A stretch of DNA of 64,000 nucleotides from Eubacterium xylanophilum ATCC 35991 (GTDB lineage Bacteria > Bacillota > Clostridia > Lachnospirales > Lachnospiraceae), in contig NZ_JAEB01000013.1 of assembly GCF_000518685.1 (NCBI RefSeq), positions 20,405-84,404 of the forward strand, given 5' to 3'. The translations under genes were made by a program, and so were the position numbers. Shown piece by piece: positions 8,711 through 17,258 of this stretch (position 1 is its first letter; each line of letters starts with the position of its first letter). The notes below the pieces were generated by a model, which worked only from the letters and a program-made list of their open reading frames with translations, did no database searches and was not told the DNA's origin.

Positions 8711-9559
8711 TTAATCTATCTCTATTTCTCCGGTAAAAACCTCTGTTGCAGGCCCTCGCATAATAACCTCTCCACTTGAGAGATATGTATCAAATAAGCT
8801 TCCGCCTCGTATCTGAACTTCAACTTCTGAATCACGCTTGCAAAATCCTTTTAATACAGCCGCAACTACTGTTGCACAAGTTCCTGTTCCACATGAGATA
8901 GTCTCACCGGAACCGCGCTCCCACACGCGCATCTTAAGTGTATTTTCATCGATAACTTCCACAAATTCTGTGTTAATTCGATTAGGGAATGCCTCGTAAT
9001 TCTCGAAAAATGGTCCGATCTTTTCAAGGTCCAAATCGTCGATATTTTCTGTAAAAATAACGCAATGTGGATTTCCCATAGATACACATGTAACTTCGTA
9101 TTCTTTTCCCAAAACTTCTATTTTTTTGTCTACTACTACTTCATCTTTATATGTTGTTGGGATATCCGGACCATTTAAAATAGCCTTTCCCATATTGACG
9201 GTTGCATAAGCCACCTTGCCATTTTCAACTGTGACATCTATATCCTTGATACCGCTGAGGGTTTCTACTTTGATATTCTCTTTTGTCGCAATTCCATGGT
9301 CATATGCATACTTAGCAACACATCGAACACCATTTCCACACATGGCGCCCTCTGATCCATCTGCGTTAAACATGATCATTCTGCAGTCAGCCACATCCGA
9401 TGGAGCGATGCAGATAAGGCCATCTGATCCCACTCCAAAATGGCGATCACTGACAATAATTGATGCTTTGGCAGGATCTTCTAACTTCTCCTTAAAAAGA
9501 TCAACGTAAACGTAATCATTTCCTGTTCCATGCATTTTAGTAAATCTAAGCTTTGACAT
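8711..9559 (-). CDS. dapF: Diaminopimelate epimerase
   Basis: Interconverts LL- and meso-diaminopimelate for lysine and peptidoglycan. Its 282 residues match the family. Both catalytic cysteines are in place: MCGNGVRC near residue 73 and SCGTGTC near 223. The N-terminal KMHGTGNDY motif is typical. The start has AAGGAGG at good spacing and overlaps the end of the upstream DUF1934-type gene by 14 bases. With ddl two genes upstream it forms a wall-precursor operon. Confidence 0.96.
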   Translation of the reverse strand: MSKLRFTKMHGTGNDYVYVDLFKEKLEDPAKASIIVSDRHFGVGSDGLICIAPSDVADCRMIMFNADGSEGAMCGNGVRCVAKYAYDHGIATKENIKVETLSGIKDIDVTVENGKVAYATVNMGKAILNGPDIPTTYKDEVVVDKKIEVLGKEYEVTCVSMGNPHCVIFTENIDDLDLEKIGPFFENYEAFPNRINTEFVEVIDENTLKMRVWERGSGETISCGTGTCATVVAAVLKGFCKRDSEVEVQIRGGSLFDTYLSSGEVIMRGPATEVFTGEIEID

Positions 9560-9983
9560 TATTAACCTCCTTGACCTTTAAGTCGATTCTAACCTTTGAT
9601 AAAATATCAGATTCAATCTGAATACCATAGCACAATAAAAGCCTTAATTCATCCCCGTTTTTCTTGATAGAAATCTTGGTTGTATGAACTGAAAACTCCA
9701 AAATACCATATGGTGTAGAGTAGTATGAAACAGTATTCTCGCCCATAATAAATATCATGTGAGTCCCTTCAGCATCGTCCTTAATTATATCCACCTGACC
9801 CGGTGCAATCTTGATGGTATTCTTAATCATTGTTTCGTGTGTCTCATTCGGACTCACATCTTCGTATTCTATAAGTATACAATCATCTATCTCTTCCAGA
9901 CTCCCGAAAGAAACCACGCTGAAGTCGCTATTACCCATGTTGCTATTTCGTGTATTTACAGTAATCTTCGCCTCTTTTTTCAT
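9546..9983 (-). CDS. DUF1934 family protein (YwiB-like)
   Basis: A 145-residue soluble protein that resembles the DUF1934/YwiB family, a small calycin-like beta-barrel of unknown function. It is rich in alternating beta-strand patterns and has no signal or membrane segment. YSTPYGILEFSVHTTKI is the most family-like stretch. The ATG has AGGATATTATA upstream. It sits between ddl and dapF and overlaps dapF, so it is probably co-translated with wall and lysine enzymes. That context does not by itself assign a function. Confidence 0.75.
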   Translation of the reverse strand: MKKEAKITVNTRNSNMGNSDFSVVSFGSLEEIDDCILIEYEDVSPNETHETMIKNTIKIAPGQVDIIKDDAEGTHMIFIMGENTVSYYSTPYGILEFSVHTTKISIKKNGDELRLLLCYGIQIESDILSKVRIDLKVKEVNNVKA

Positions 9984-10013
9984 TATAATATCCTATTTAA
10001 CCTTTCATCTGAC

Positions 10014-11066
10014 TTATCTATTATAAGCAAGCTCCACAAGCTTATCTAACAAGTCCTCAATTCCGTAACCAGAGTCGTTTAAGAGCATTGGATACATACT
10101 AATATTAGTAAAGCCAGGAAGGGTATTAATCTCATTAAATATAACTTCATTAGTTCCATCTTCAACAAAGAAATCAACCCTTGAAAGCCCGGCTCCGGCA
10201 ATTGCCTTAAAGATTTTTACAGCGTCTTTTCTTATCTCATCTTTGACTTCATCCGCAAGTGTATCAGGGTTAATCACAGTCTTAGATTCACTGTTATTAT
10301 ACTTAGCTTCGTAGTCATAAAATTCTGCAGCAGCTATTACTTCGCCTACATTCGATGCAATAACTTCTTCATTTCCAAGCACTCCACATTCAATCTCTCG
10401 TCCATTAATCGCTTCTTCTATGAGAACTCGAGTGTCATGCTTCTTGGCAAGTTCGATTGCCTCGGCAAGTTCTTCGCGATTTCTCGCCTTGCTTACGCCA
10501 CAAGAAGAACCAGCACTTGATGGCTTAACAAAAACAGGATAACCAAGTTTTCTCTCGACTCTCTCAGTAGTCTCTTCAAGGCCTGACATATCTTTTCTAA
10601 TATCAAAGACAAACTTGGCCTGTCTAATTCCAAGTCTCTCTACATAGAGTTTAGTTGAGAGCTTATCCATTCCAGCTGCAGAGCTGAGAACCCCACATCC
10701 AACATATGGAAGTCCTGACATCTCAAAAAGTCCCTGGATAGTTCCATCTTCTCCGTACAGACCATGCAATACCGGAAAGATTACATCGATCTTCTCCAGT
10801 CTATATTGACCATCTTCTTCTATAATAAAGCCCGCGTCACTTCTGTCAGGAGACAAGATTGCTTTTTTCTGGCTGTCGGACCATTTTCCTGATTCAAGAT
10901 CAGCGACACTATCTACCAAAAGCCATCTTCCATCTTTGGTAATTCCCACCAAAAATACATCGTACTTATCTTTATTAAAACCCTTAATAATATTGGTCGC
11001 TGATACCACAGAAACCTCATGTTCAGATGATACTCCTCCAAAAATAACTGCTACTCTCTTTTTCAT
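10014..11066 (-). CDS. ddl: D-alanine--D-alanine ligase
   Basis: ATP-grasp ligase making D-Ala-D-Ala for peptidoglycan. The N-terminus has VIFGGVSSEHEVS. VKPSSAGSSCGVSKA is in the ATP-grasp domain. The C-terminal FNEINTLPGFT carries metal- and substrate-binding residues. Length 350 is typical. It lies 2 bases after a small membrane-protein gene and leads to the DUF1934-type gene and dapF. Whether it makes D-Ala-D-Ala or D-Ala-D-Lac was not resolved from the sequence. Confidence 0.95.
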   Translation of the reverse strand: MKKRVAVIFGGVSSEHEVSVVSATNIIKGFNKDKYDVFLVGITKDGRWLLVDSVADLESGKWSDSQKKAILSPDRSDAGFIIEEDGQYRLEKIDVIFPVLHGLYGEDGTIQGLFEMSGLPYVGCGVLSSAAGMDKLSTKLYVERLGIRQAKFVFDIRKDMSGLEETTERVERKLGYPVFVKPSSAGSSCGVSKARNREELAEAIELAKKHDTRVLIEEAINGREIECGVLGNEEVIASNVGEVIAAAEFYDYEAKYNNSESKTVINPDTLADEVKDEIRKDAVKIFKAIAGAGLSRVDFFVEDGTNEVIFNEINTLPGFTNISMYPMLLNDSGYGIEDLLDKLVELAYNR

Positions 11067-11068
11067 TG

Positions 11069-11572
11069 TTAATTATTCCTCCTTGGTTGTTCATTTATGT
11101 TGGGCTTAGGACCCTCAGTTGGTATGCCACGCATTGCAAACTTAAAACACAATGGGGTCACTATAAATATAATAACGTATCCTGCCAACATGCTAATAAG
11201 CAGCGACTTCAAAAACATCGGTAAAAATGGAATTGTTGCCCCCTGGCTCACTGCCATTCTGTGAGCTAATCCCACCATCGCCAAAGTCATCACCGGTGTA
11301 AATATGCAATCGGATACGAGTGTAATCAGCAATCGCTGTCCTAATTTACTCTTAATCTTAGATTTTATCGCAACTGAATCGTTCAGCTTCTTCATAGGAA
11401 CAATCATGCCAATAATGATACTAATCACTGTGCTGATCAAAAAGCTGATTAAAAAACCAACTACTGTAAATTTTCCCGCAGAAACCATACCTATCAGGGA
11501 AAGCGAGAAACTTAGCACCACTGCCATGTAAATAGACATGCGTCTTCCAACCTTCTTAATCTGTTCTTCCAT
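11069..11572 (-). CDS. Small four-helix membrane protein of unknown function
   Basis: About 167 residues with four hydrophobic segments (near residues 15-33, 36-58, 85-105 and 120-145) and a short polar, Pro/Asn/Arg-rich C-terminal tail. It resembles DUF2798-like small membrane proteins, but I do not recognise it firmly. The start at ATG 11572 has AAGGAGG 8 bases upstream; the longer open frame from 11611 lacks this. It is the first gene of the ddl-dapF operon. No conserved catalytic residues stand out. Confidence 0.75.
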   Translation of the reverse strand: MEEQIKKVGRRMSIYMAVVLSFSLSLIGMVSAGKFTVVGFLISFLISTVISIIIGMIVPMKKLNDSVAIKSKIKSKLGQRLLITLVSDCIFTPVMTLAMVGLAHRMAVSQGATIPFLPMFLKSLLISMLAGYVIIFIVTPLCFKFAMRGIPTEGPKPNINEQPRRNN

Positions 11573-11768
11573 AAATATCCTCCTTATAATCACTTCCATC
11601 CCTTGCCCCACTCCCTAGTACATTATACCATATTCCGAGGATTTGTCTAGCATATGACCATTTTCAAAAAAACTTTCATCAAAATGTTCACTTTTATGAC
11701 ACATTCTTGGATTATTATGTAAGTTGATCATTGGAATATTTTGAGATAAAGAGGAGAGGAACATTAAC

Positions 11769-13154
11769 ATGTTTAACTATTTTTCAAGAAAAATGTTCGC
11801 ATCTGCCGTAGCTTTTGCAGTTGCGATCACAGCATTTCCGTCTGTGCCCGCAGAAAATGTGCAAGCAGTGTCGCTAGTTTCTGCAAACAACGAAGATGAG
11901 ACACCTGCACCCAGCGTTAGCTCAGCTGGTGGCGGAAACACTAAAAAAGTAAAATACAGCATCGGCTCTACTGAGCATGTCTATGAAGGGGAGACGATTC
12001 AAGTTGTCTATGAAAACAAAAATGTTAAGCTCAAGAAGACTCCCGCAATTAAGATTAACGGTGTATTGATGGTTCCCTTAAAAGAGACATTTGCCGATCA
12101 GGGTATCGAGGGAAGTTATAAGTATCACAAAAAACTGAAGAAAATCAAGATTTCAAAGAACAATAAGTTTGTAATTATGCACCTCAACAAACCATACATT
12201 ACAGTTAACCAGAAAAAGACAAAGCTGAAGGTGGCACCAACAAGGGTAACCTACAAAAAGTCTGGAGTAAAGACTATCCTTGTCCCATTTAAGGCCATTA
12301 TCAAGGCATTGGGAATCAATTATTTGTGGGATGAAGACCTTGGTGTTGCTCAATTGTCAAAACCGGTACTTAACTACAGCGGTACCAATACATTTACCAA
12401 GTACAGGTGGACACTTAACCAATATGCCAAGATACAGAAGGCACGTGCAGGACGTGCTTCACTGAAGGAGTACAAGAGACTTCTCAATTATAGAAAAGAT
12501 ACTTCTTACGGTTTCCAGTTCCTGAGACTTGATACGTACAGAGCAGTAAATGAGAAGAAATTCATATCAACCTTTAACTATTATATACGAAACGCTTGTG
12601 AAAACAACGGCCACAAGCCTTCTTACAGCGTTTTATATAACAAAGGAAAAGTAATGTTAGCCGCAGCAAAGAAAGTCGGAATTGACCCAATGTACTTTGC
12701 TTCTCAGACATTTATAGAGTCCGGATATGGAACTAGTGGTTTGTCACGCGGAAATAAGATTACAAGGGTTGCATTGCCTAGCTATGCTAGATCAGGCGGA
12801 AAATTTATCACAAAGAAAATCAAAAAATCCAAAAAGGTATATAACCTTTACGGAATCAAGGCCTATGACAGTGATCCTAGAACAGGTGCCACTTCATATG
12901 CATACTACAACGGCTGGACCACTATAAATAAAGCTATTTACGGAGCAGCAAAATTCATCAAGACCAATTATTTCCAAGCTAAGCCTGCTCAAAATACAAT
13001 TTTCAAGTTTAGATTTAATCCATCAAACTTGAGCCACCAGTACGCAACTGGCCCATGGTATTCGGAGCAAATAGCACAGCGAATGATGCTTTTTAGTAAC
13101 TGCTATGCTAAAACAGCTATTTACTCATACGATTATCCTGCATTTAGGAAATAA
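11769..13154 (+). CDS. Secreted glucosaminidase-like wall hydrolase with N-terminal stalk domain
   Basis: A 461-residue exported protein. Residues 1-33 form a signal peptide. Residues about 60-200 resemble the copper-amine-oxidase N-terminal stalk domain common on clostridial surface proteins (MVPLKETF and ILVPFKAIIKALG), here very Lys-rich. The C-terminal half resembles the GH73/LytG glucosaminidase fold, with a candidate catalytic Glu in FIESGYGTSGLSRG near residue 316 and GPWYSEQIAQRM at the end. The likely role is peptidoglycan turnover; the Lys content suggests binding to acidic wall polymers. AGGAGAGGAAC precedes the ATG. It is monocistronic and ends in the stem-loop element and a terminator. 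Confidence 0.85.
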   Translation: MFNYFSRKMFASAVAFAVAITAFPSVPAENVQAVSLVSANNEDETPAPSVSSAGGGNTKKVKYSIGSTEHVYEGETIQVVYENKNVKLKKTPAIKINGVLMVPLKETFADQGIEGSYKYHKKLKKIKISKNNKFVIMHLNKPYITVNQKKTKLKVAPTRVTYKKSGVKTILVPFKAIIKALGINYLWDEDLGVAQLSKPVLNYSGTNTFTKYRWTLNQYAKIQKARAGRASLKEYKRLLNYRKDTSYGFQFLRLDTYRAVNEKKFISTFNYYIRNACENNGHKPSYSVLYNKGKVMLAAAKKVGIDPMYFASQTFIESGYGTSGLSRGNKITRVALPSYARSGGKFITKKIKKSKKVYNLYGIKAYDSDPRTGATSYAYYNGWTTINKAIYGAAKFIKTNYFQAKPAQNTIFKFRFNPSNLSHQYATGPWYSEQIAQRMMLFSNCYAKTAIYSYDYPAFRK

Positions 13155-13155
13155 A

Positions 13156-13193
13156 TGTCTTACGACCACAGGGAGTAAGACCAGCAGTATGCG
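13156..13193 (+). repeat. 3'-UTR stem-loop element, copy 3
   Basis: Begins one base after the stop codon of the glucosaminidase-like gene, in the same register as copy 1. Stem GTCTTAC / GTAAGAC, loop differing from copy 1 by a single base (GACCACAGGGA), tail CAGCAGTATGCG. Confidence 0.8.
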
Positions 13194-13206
13194 ATTCAAC
13201 TATATA

Positions 13207-13234
13207 AAACGCCACACTTCTCAGTGTGGCGTTT
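13207..13234. terminator. Bidirectional terminator between convergent genes
   Basis: Perfect 12-bp stem AAACGCCACACT / AGTGTGGCGTTT with a 4-base loop, flanked by A/T on both sides. It serves the plus-strand glucosaminidase-like gene and the minus-strand 13249 gene. Confidence 0.8.
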
Positions 13235-13248
13235 ATATATATTCAACT

Positions 13249-14088
13249 CTATTTTATATATACTTTATCCGACTCCCAGTAAGCCTTTCTTCCTCGACTT
13301 TCCTTGGTTATTACTCTGTGATTTTTATAATCTATAGTAGCAAAATCCTTGATAATTTTGTGGGTACTGAGATTTCGTCCAGCAATTCGTATTATCTGGT
13401 TTTCCTCGTCTATTGAGCAGTATTTCTTATCAAATCTTTTATAAAATTCCTTCAAGTCTTTGAATTGATAAAAGTATATACCTTCAAGCAAGTCCACTTT
13501 GTTTTCCTTATAACTATCAACAATTTTAACATCGAAATAATTCTCACCTGGCATCTGAAATACAACAGTTTCATCTTTATTATAAACTGCAGAACTATTA
13601 ATACATCTCAAGGAGCAATGAGTTATTGCTTTGTCAGATGTTGATGTAAGCTCATAGTAATTATTATTCTTGAACAAAAGGTTACAACCCGTTTTATTAA
13701 AAACCGTCTTCAGCTTACCAACAAATATATCCTTATTTGCCTTAAGAAGCTCATCTGGTGTCATTCTTGTTGAAAAATAATGTATAGACGCTCCTGGTTC
13801 ATACACTCCGCTTTTTTCTCCCTCAAGCTTTACCTTTATCACATTCACATTTTTACCTTCATTCCATGCATCTGCTTCAACATAGTCGGGCATATTGCCT
13901 CTATATTCTCCTTCAATAGAAAAAGTTTCTATCAACGAATCAACATATTTCGCATTCATGTTTCTAACTCTTTCACTAGTATCATCACTTTCATAGAATA
14001 AGCACTTAATACCCAAAAACAATAAACCAACTATAAATAGAGATGATACACCAATAATTATCTTTTTTTTCAATTCCAATTCCTCCAT
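13249..14088 (-). CDS. Membrane-anchored partner protein, paralog 3 (unknown function)
   Basis: A 279-residue protein with one N-terminal membrane segment (about residues 9-28) and an extracytoplasmic domain, homologous to the 15450 and 16404 products. Shared landmarks include the motif SIEGEY, ANK..(F/Y)VG, VVFQMP, EFYKR.DKKYC and a C-terminal 58-residue block identical to that of the 16404 product. The ATG overlaps the stop of the upstream peptidase-like gene (TAATG). A TTG at 14073, with GGAGG 8 bases before it, gives an N-terminus matching the paralogs and may be the true start. It carries extra cysteines. Function unknown; the pairing suggests an inhibitor, receptor or immunity role. Confidence 0.85.
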   Translation of the reverse strand: MEELELKKKIIIGVSSLFIVGLLFLGIKCLFYESDDTSERVRNMNAKYVDSLIETFSIEGEYRGNMPDYVEADAWNEGKNVNVIKVKLEGEKSGVYEPGASIHYFSTRMTPDELLKANKDIFVGKLKTVFNKTGCNLLFKNNNYYELTSTSDKAITHCSLRCINSSAVYNKDETVVFQMPGENYFDVKIVDSYKENKVDLLEGIYFYQFKDLKEFYKRFDKKYCSIDEENQIIRIAGRNLSTHKIIKDFATIDYKNHRVITKESRGRKAYWESDKVYIK

Positions 14089-15191
14089 TAACTCAGCGTT
14101 ACTATCCCGTCTAGGTATTTCTTCTGTATATACTGGACTCTTTTGTTTCCATCATCACAATCCTTAGCACCATCATTAACAACTAAATATACATATTTTT
14201 TAGTTTTTGCTTTACCCTTTTTCTTTTCTTTATACTCAACTGTTATTTCATAAGCTCCGCAAATTGACATGGCATGCGCGCTCTTATCTGGTGCAACAAA
14301 CCCTCCGTGAACTGGTCTAGAAAAGCTGATTGTGTTCTTTATAAAACTATATAAATTATCTACATCTGTTTCTCTAAAACCTCTTGTTTTATTATTATGT
14401 CGTTGATAAAACTTCTCATACATTGTCGGAACATAATAATCTTCTGTCCCACTACTCCATACTTCACCATTACCCAATTTCTTAAAATGAATCTGATTGT
14501 CGAAAAATGTAATATAAAGCATTTCCTTAAAGGCATTTATATACTTTGCACCTTCGTATGTTTTAGCAAAACCTTTTCTTGTATAATATTCCGCCATTAT
14601 TGAACCGGTCACTTGTACACATGTACCTGATGGAATCATCCCAACCTGATCACCATACTCTAAATAATATATTCTATTGCAATATGTCTGTCGTACATTT
14701 CTCGTATTTAAAATCCATTTTGTACTTTTTATCGTACTCAAAATACTCTTCTTGTAGCAATTCTTATGCTTTCCTAATGCATTTTTTTTAGCATCATCTA
14801 GTGTCTCAAGTATTATACTGTCAAATCCCTCGCTTCCGTATCGTTTCGAATGTTTAACACCATTTTCTGACACCTCAAGGTTCGTATCAACTTTCAAACA
14901 ATTATACTCTCTAGAACAAGTTTCAACTATAGCTGATTCAGAATAAGCTGTTTCATTACACGGAGAGTCAACCGCCGCTTTTTCAATTGTCACAGTTTCA
15001 CATTGTATATCACCTAATGACACATTTTCCGAGATGTTATTATAATTATCCAACAAATCACTATTTGCAGTTTCTACATTAACACTAAGTGAATTACTCG
15101 ACTTTCCTTCCATACCATAAGCATATACTCCAATTCCATCACTCAGAACTAGAGTTGCTATTAACATTCCTACCAATGCTTGTTTTTTCAT
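14088..15191 (-). CDS. Secreted cysteine-peptidase-like protein, copy 2
   Basis: About 367 residues: a signal peptide (cleavage near VYAYG), a long Glu/Ser/Thr/Val-rich linker, and a C-terminal globular domain. In order, the domain shows a Cys in PSGTCVQV followed by a helix, a His in SAHAMSICGAYEI, and an Asn in YLVVNDG. This Cys-His-Asn order, with a GH(A/S)M-like motif before a beta-strand, fits a papain-like peptidase resembling staphopain/C39-like enzymes. It is about half identical to the 17255 product in this domain. The ATG at 15191 matches the paralog start and has GGAG 7 bases upstream. Peptidase activity is inferred from motifs only. Confidence 0.8.
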   Translation of the reverse strand: MKKQALVGMLIATLVLSDGIGVYAYGMEGKSSNSLSVNVETANSDLLDNYNNISENVSLGDIQCETVTIEKAAVDSPCNETAYSESAIVETCSREYNCLKVDTNLEVSENGVKHSKRYGSEGFDSIILETLDDAKKNALGKHKNCYKKSILSTIKSTKWILNTRNVRQTYCNRIYYLEYGDQVGMIPSGTCVQVTGSIMAEYYTRKGFAKTYEGAKYINAFKEMLYITFFDNQIHFKKLGNGEVWSSGTEDYYVPTMYEKFYQRHNNKTRGFRETDVDNLYSFIKNTISFSRPVHGGFVAPDKSAHAMSICGAYEITVEYKEKKKGKAKTKKYVYLVVNDGAKDCDDGNKRVQYIQKKYLDGIVTLS

Positions 15192-15233
15192 CATTTTCTC
15201 CTTTATTATCTTATTTTTGTCCAAACAGTGTTC

Positions 15234-15262
15234 ATTGTAACACATTCCCCCTCGAGCGTCAA
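15234..15262 (-). promoter_or_regulatory. Promoter of the 14088 peptidase-like gene
   Basis: On the minus strand: TTGACG, 17-base spacer, TACAAT. The -10 region and start site (GTGTTACAATGAACA) match the 17255 promoter, so both copies are likely co-regulated. Confidence 0.75.
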
Positions 15263-15396
15263 ATATTTATTGTTTGAGAGTCATTTTATTATATCTTTAC
15301 ATAGGCGTGTCGTTGTAAACGTGTTCTTTTAACACTTTACTTGCACTAATTGTGAGAATTCTCCACTTCCGTACACTCGTCCAGATTCAGTCTCAT

Positions 15397-15437
15397 AAAG
15401 CCACACTTTGATGAGTCACTTCAAAGCGTGGCTTTTT
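15397..15437. terminator. Terminator after the 15450 gene
   Basis: A 15-base stem with one mismatch (arms 15397-15411 and 15421-15435), an ACTTTG/CAAAG core and T-runs on both strands. It separates the two peptidase/partner units. Confidence 0.75.
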
Positions 15438-15449
15438 ACACAATTCACT

Positions 15450-16304
15450 TTACTTTATATACACCTTATCCGACTCCCAATATGCCTTTCTTCCTCGACT
15501 TTCCTTGGTTATTACTCTATGATTCTTGTAATCTATCGTGGCATAATCTTTGGTGATTTTATGAGTACTGAGATTTCGTCCAGCAATTCGTATTACTTGG
15601 TTTTCTTCATCTATAGAACAGTATTTCTTGTCTATTCTCTTATAGAATTCTACCAGATCAACAAAACTAAAATGATACAGATCTTCATAAAAATCACGTT
15701 TATATTTCTTATATGCCTTTACAATATCGACTTCAAAATTCATCCTTACCGGCATCTGAAATATAACCCATTGACCATTTTCCAAGTCTACTCTTGCATT
15801 CATGTTATATATGCGGCAAAACGTTTCTCCAGACAAAATGTCTTTATCACCATATTCTAATATGTAATTATTATTGTCTTTGAAAAAAAGATGGCCTTTG
15901 TCTCCGTTATCTAGAACCATTGTCCCAACATAATAGTCTTTATTCGCCTGGACAATTTCCTCACCTGTCAGCAATGATGAAAACTCACATACATCTCCCG
16001 ACGGATCGTAGTATCCGCCAACTTCCCCCTTTAGATTAAGTTTTAAAACACTGATTTCTTTATTCTTCTCCCATTTATCAACATAGACGTCATCTTTACA
16101 CTCTTTAGTATACTCGCCTTCAATTGATAACGTTTCTATCTGCGGACTCTTTGTTCTTTCTCCAACATTTTCCCCATTCTCATCAATGTAATTAACTGAA
16201 TTTTTACCTTCTTGTTGTTCAGGACTATGTGCTTTCTGAAAAATAATAAATGCACCTATTATTAGTATAACAGCTAATACCGCGAATAAAATTGTTTTTT
16301 TCAT
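15450..16304 (-). CDS. Membrane-anchored partner protein, paralog 2 (unknown function)
   Basis: A 284-residue protein with an N-terminal membrane anchor (residues 4-22) and an extracytoplasmic domain, the same length as the 16404 product and alignable to it throughout (EGEY, YYDPSG, ANKDYYVG, LFFKDNN, ILEY, FQMP, LVEFYKRIDKKYC). Its last 58 residues differ from the two paralogs at only three positions. I placed the start at ATG 16304, preceded by GGGAGACAGAT. It follows the 16404 gene after a hairpin of 12-bp arms and is probably in the same transcript. Function unknown. Confidence 0.85.
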   Translation of the reverse strand: MKKTILFAVLAVILIIGAFIIFQKAHSPEQQEGKNSVNYIDENGENVGERTKSPQIETLSIEGEYTKECKDDVYVDKWEKNKEISVLKLNLKGEVGGYYDPSGDVCEFSSLLTGEEIVQANKDYYVGTMVLDNGDKGHLFFKDNNNYILEYGDKDILSGETFCRIYNMNARVDLENGQWVIFQMPVRMNFEVDIVKAYKKYKRDFYEDLYHFSFVDLVEFYKRIDKKYCSIDEENQVIRIAGRNLSTHKITKDYATIDYKNHRVITKESRGRKAYWESDKVYIK

Positions 16305-16357
16305 ATCTGTCTCCCTAATTATTCTTTTTACATAAACACGAGATAATTTGAGATACA

Positions 16358-16393
16358 AGCTAACAGCCACATATACAATCATGGCTGTTAGCT
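16358..16393. repeat. Perfect inverted repeat between the two partner genes
   Basis: AGCTAACAGCCA / TGGCTGTTAGCT, 12-bp arms, 12-base loop, no T-run. It lies between 16404 and 15450, so it may be an RNA-processing or stability hairpin that sets different levels of the two products rather than a terminator. Confidence 0.6.
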
Positions 16394-16403
16394 ATATGCA
16401 CTC

Positions 16404-17258
16404 CTATTTTATGTATACTTTATCCGACTCCCAGTAAGCCTTTCTTCCTCGACTTTCCTTGGTTATTACTCTGTGATTCTTATAATCTATAGTAGCAAAA
16501 TCCTTGATAATTTTGTGGGTACTGAGATTTCGTCCAGCAATTCGTATTATCTGGTTTTCCTCGTCTATAGAACAGTATTTCCTGTCTATTCTCTTATAAA
16601 ATTCGACCAACTCTTCAAAACTATACTTGTATATATATTCTAAAGCATCACGTTTATTTTCTTTAAAAAGTTCTACAATCTTGTCATAGAACTCCCATCT
16701 AGTAGGCATCTGAAACACAACAAATCTTTGGTTTTCCAAGTTTACTAATGCGTTTAAATTAAAGATGCTATATGATGTTTCACCGAAGACAACATCTCTA
16801 TCATTATATTCTAAGATATAATAATTATTATCTTTAAAGAAGAGTGCACCTTCTCCTCCTTCCGGAAGTTTTATACTACCAACATAATTGTTTTTATTGG
16901 CCTTAATCACATCCTGCACAGACATGAGCGATTTAAACTGTCTAACAGAGCCCTTGGGATCATAAAAGCCTCCCGGTTCCCCTTCAAATTTCACTTTTAA
17001 TACATCCAAGCTGCCCTTTTTGTCCCAACGACTTACATCAATTCTATCAGAACAATCTCCATCATATTCACCTTCCACTGACTGTGTTTCTATCCATGGT
17101 TTTGATGCTTTTTTTTCCGATTTTTTCTCTTTTTCTCCCACATAACCTGTCAATCCACTTGCTACTTGTTTATCCGGGTTATGATTTTTTTGGAAAAGAA
17201 CAAATGATCCTGCCACCATAAATATCAAAATAACTGAAATAATTATTACTCTCTTCAT
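16404..17258 (-). CDS. Membrane-anchored partner protein, paralog 1 (unknown function)
   Basis: A 284-residue protein: one N-terminal membrane segment (residues 4-22), a Lys/Glu-rich linker, then the shared ectodomain. The start overlaps the upstream peptidase-like stop as ATGA, so expression is coupled one-to-one. At DNA level the last roughly 170 bases are about 98% identical to the 13249 gene while the rest is much more diverged, a sign of recent gene conversion. No known domain is recognised. The tight coupling to a secreted peptidase-like protein resembles the staphopain/staphostatin layout, although staphostatins are small cytosolic proteins and these are membrane-anchored. Confidence 0.85.
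   Translation of the reverse strand: MKRVIIISVILIFMVAGSFVLFQKNHNPDKQVASGLTGYVGEKEKKSEKKASKPWIETQSVEGEYDGDCSDRIDVSRWDKKGSLDVLKVKFEGEPGGFYDPKGSVRQFKSLMSVQDVIKANKNNYVGSIKLPEGGEGALFFKDNNYYILEYNDRDVVFGETSYSIFNLNALVNLENQRFVVFQMPTRWEFYDKIVELFKENKRDALEYIYKYSFEELVEFYKRIDRKYCSIDEENQIIRIAGRNLSTHKIIKDFATIDYKNHRVITKESRGRKAYWESDKVYIK

Noticed and set aside
13400..15860. Plus-strand open frames (15408-15860 and similar) opposite the peptidase/partner genes
   Set aside because: Shadows of AT-rich minus-strand genes; Ile/Tyr/Phe-rich translations with no ribosome sites.
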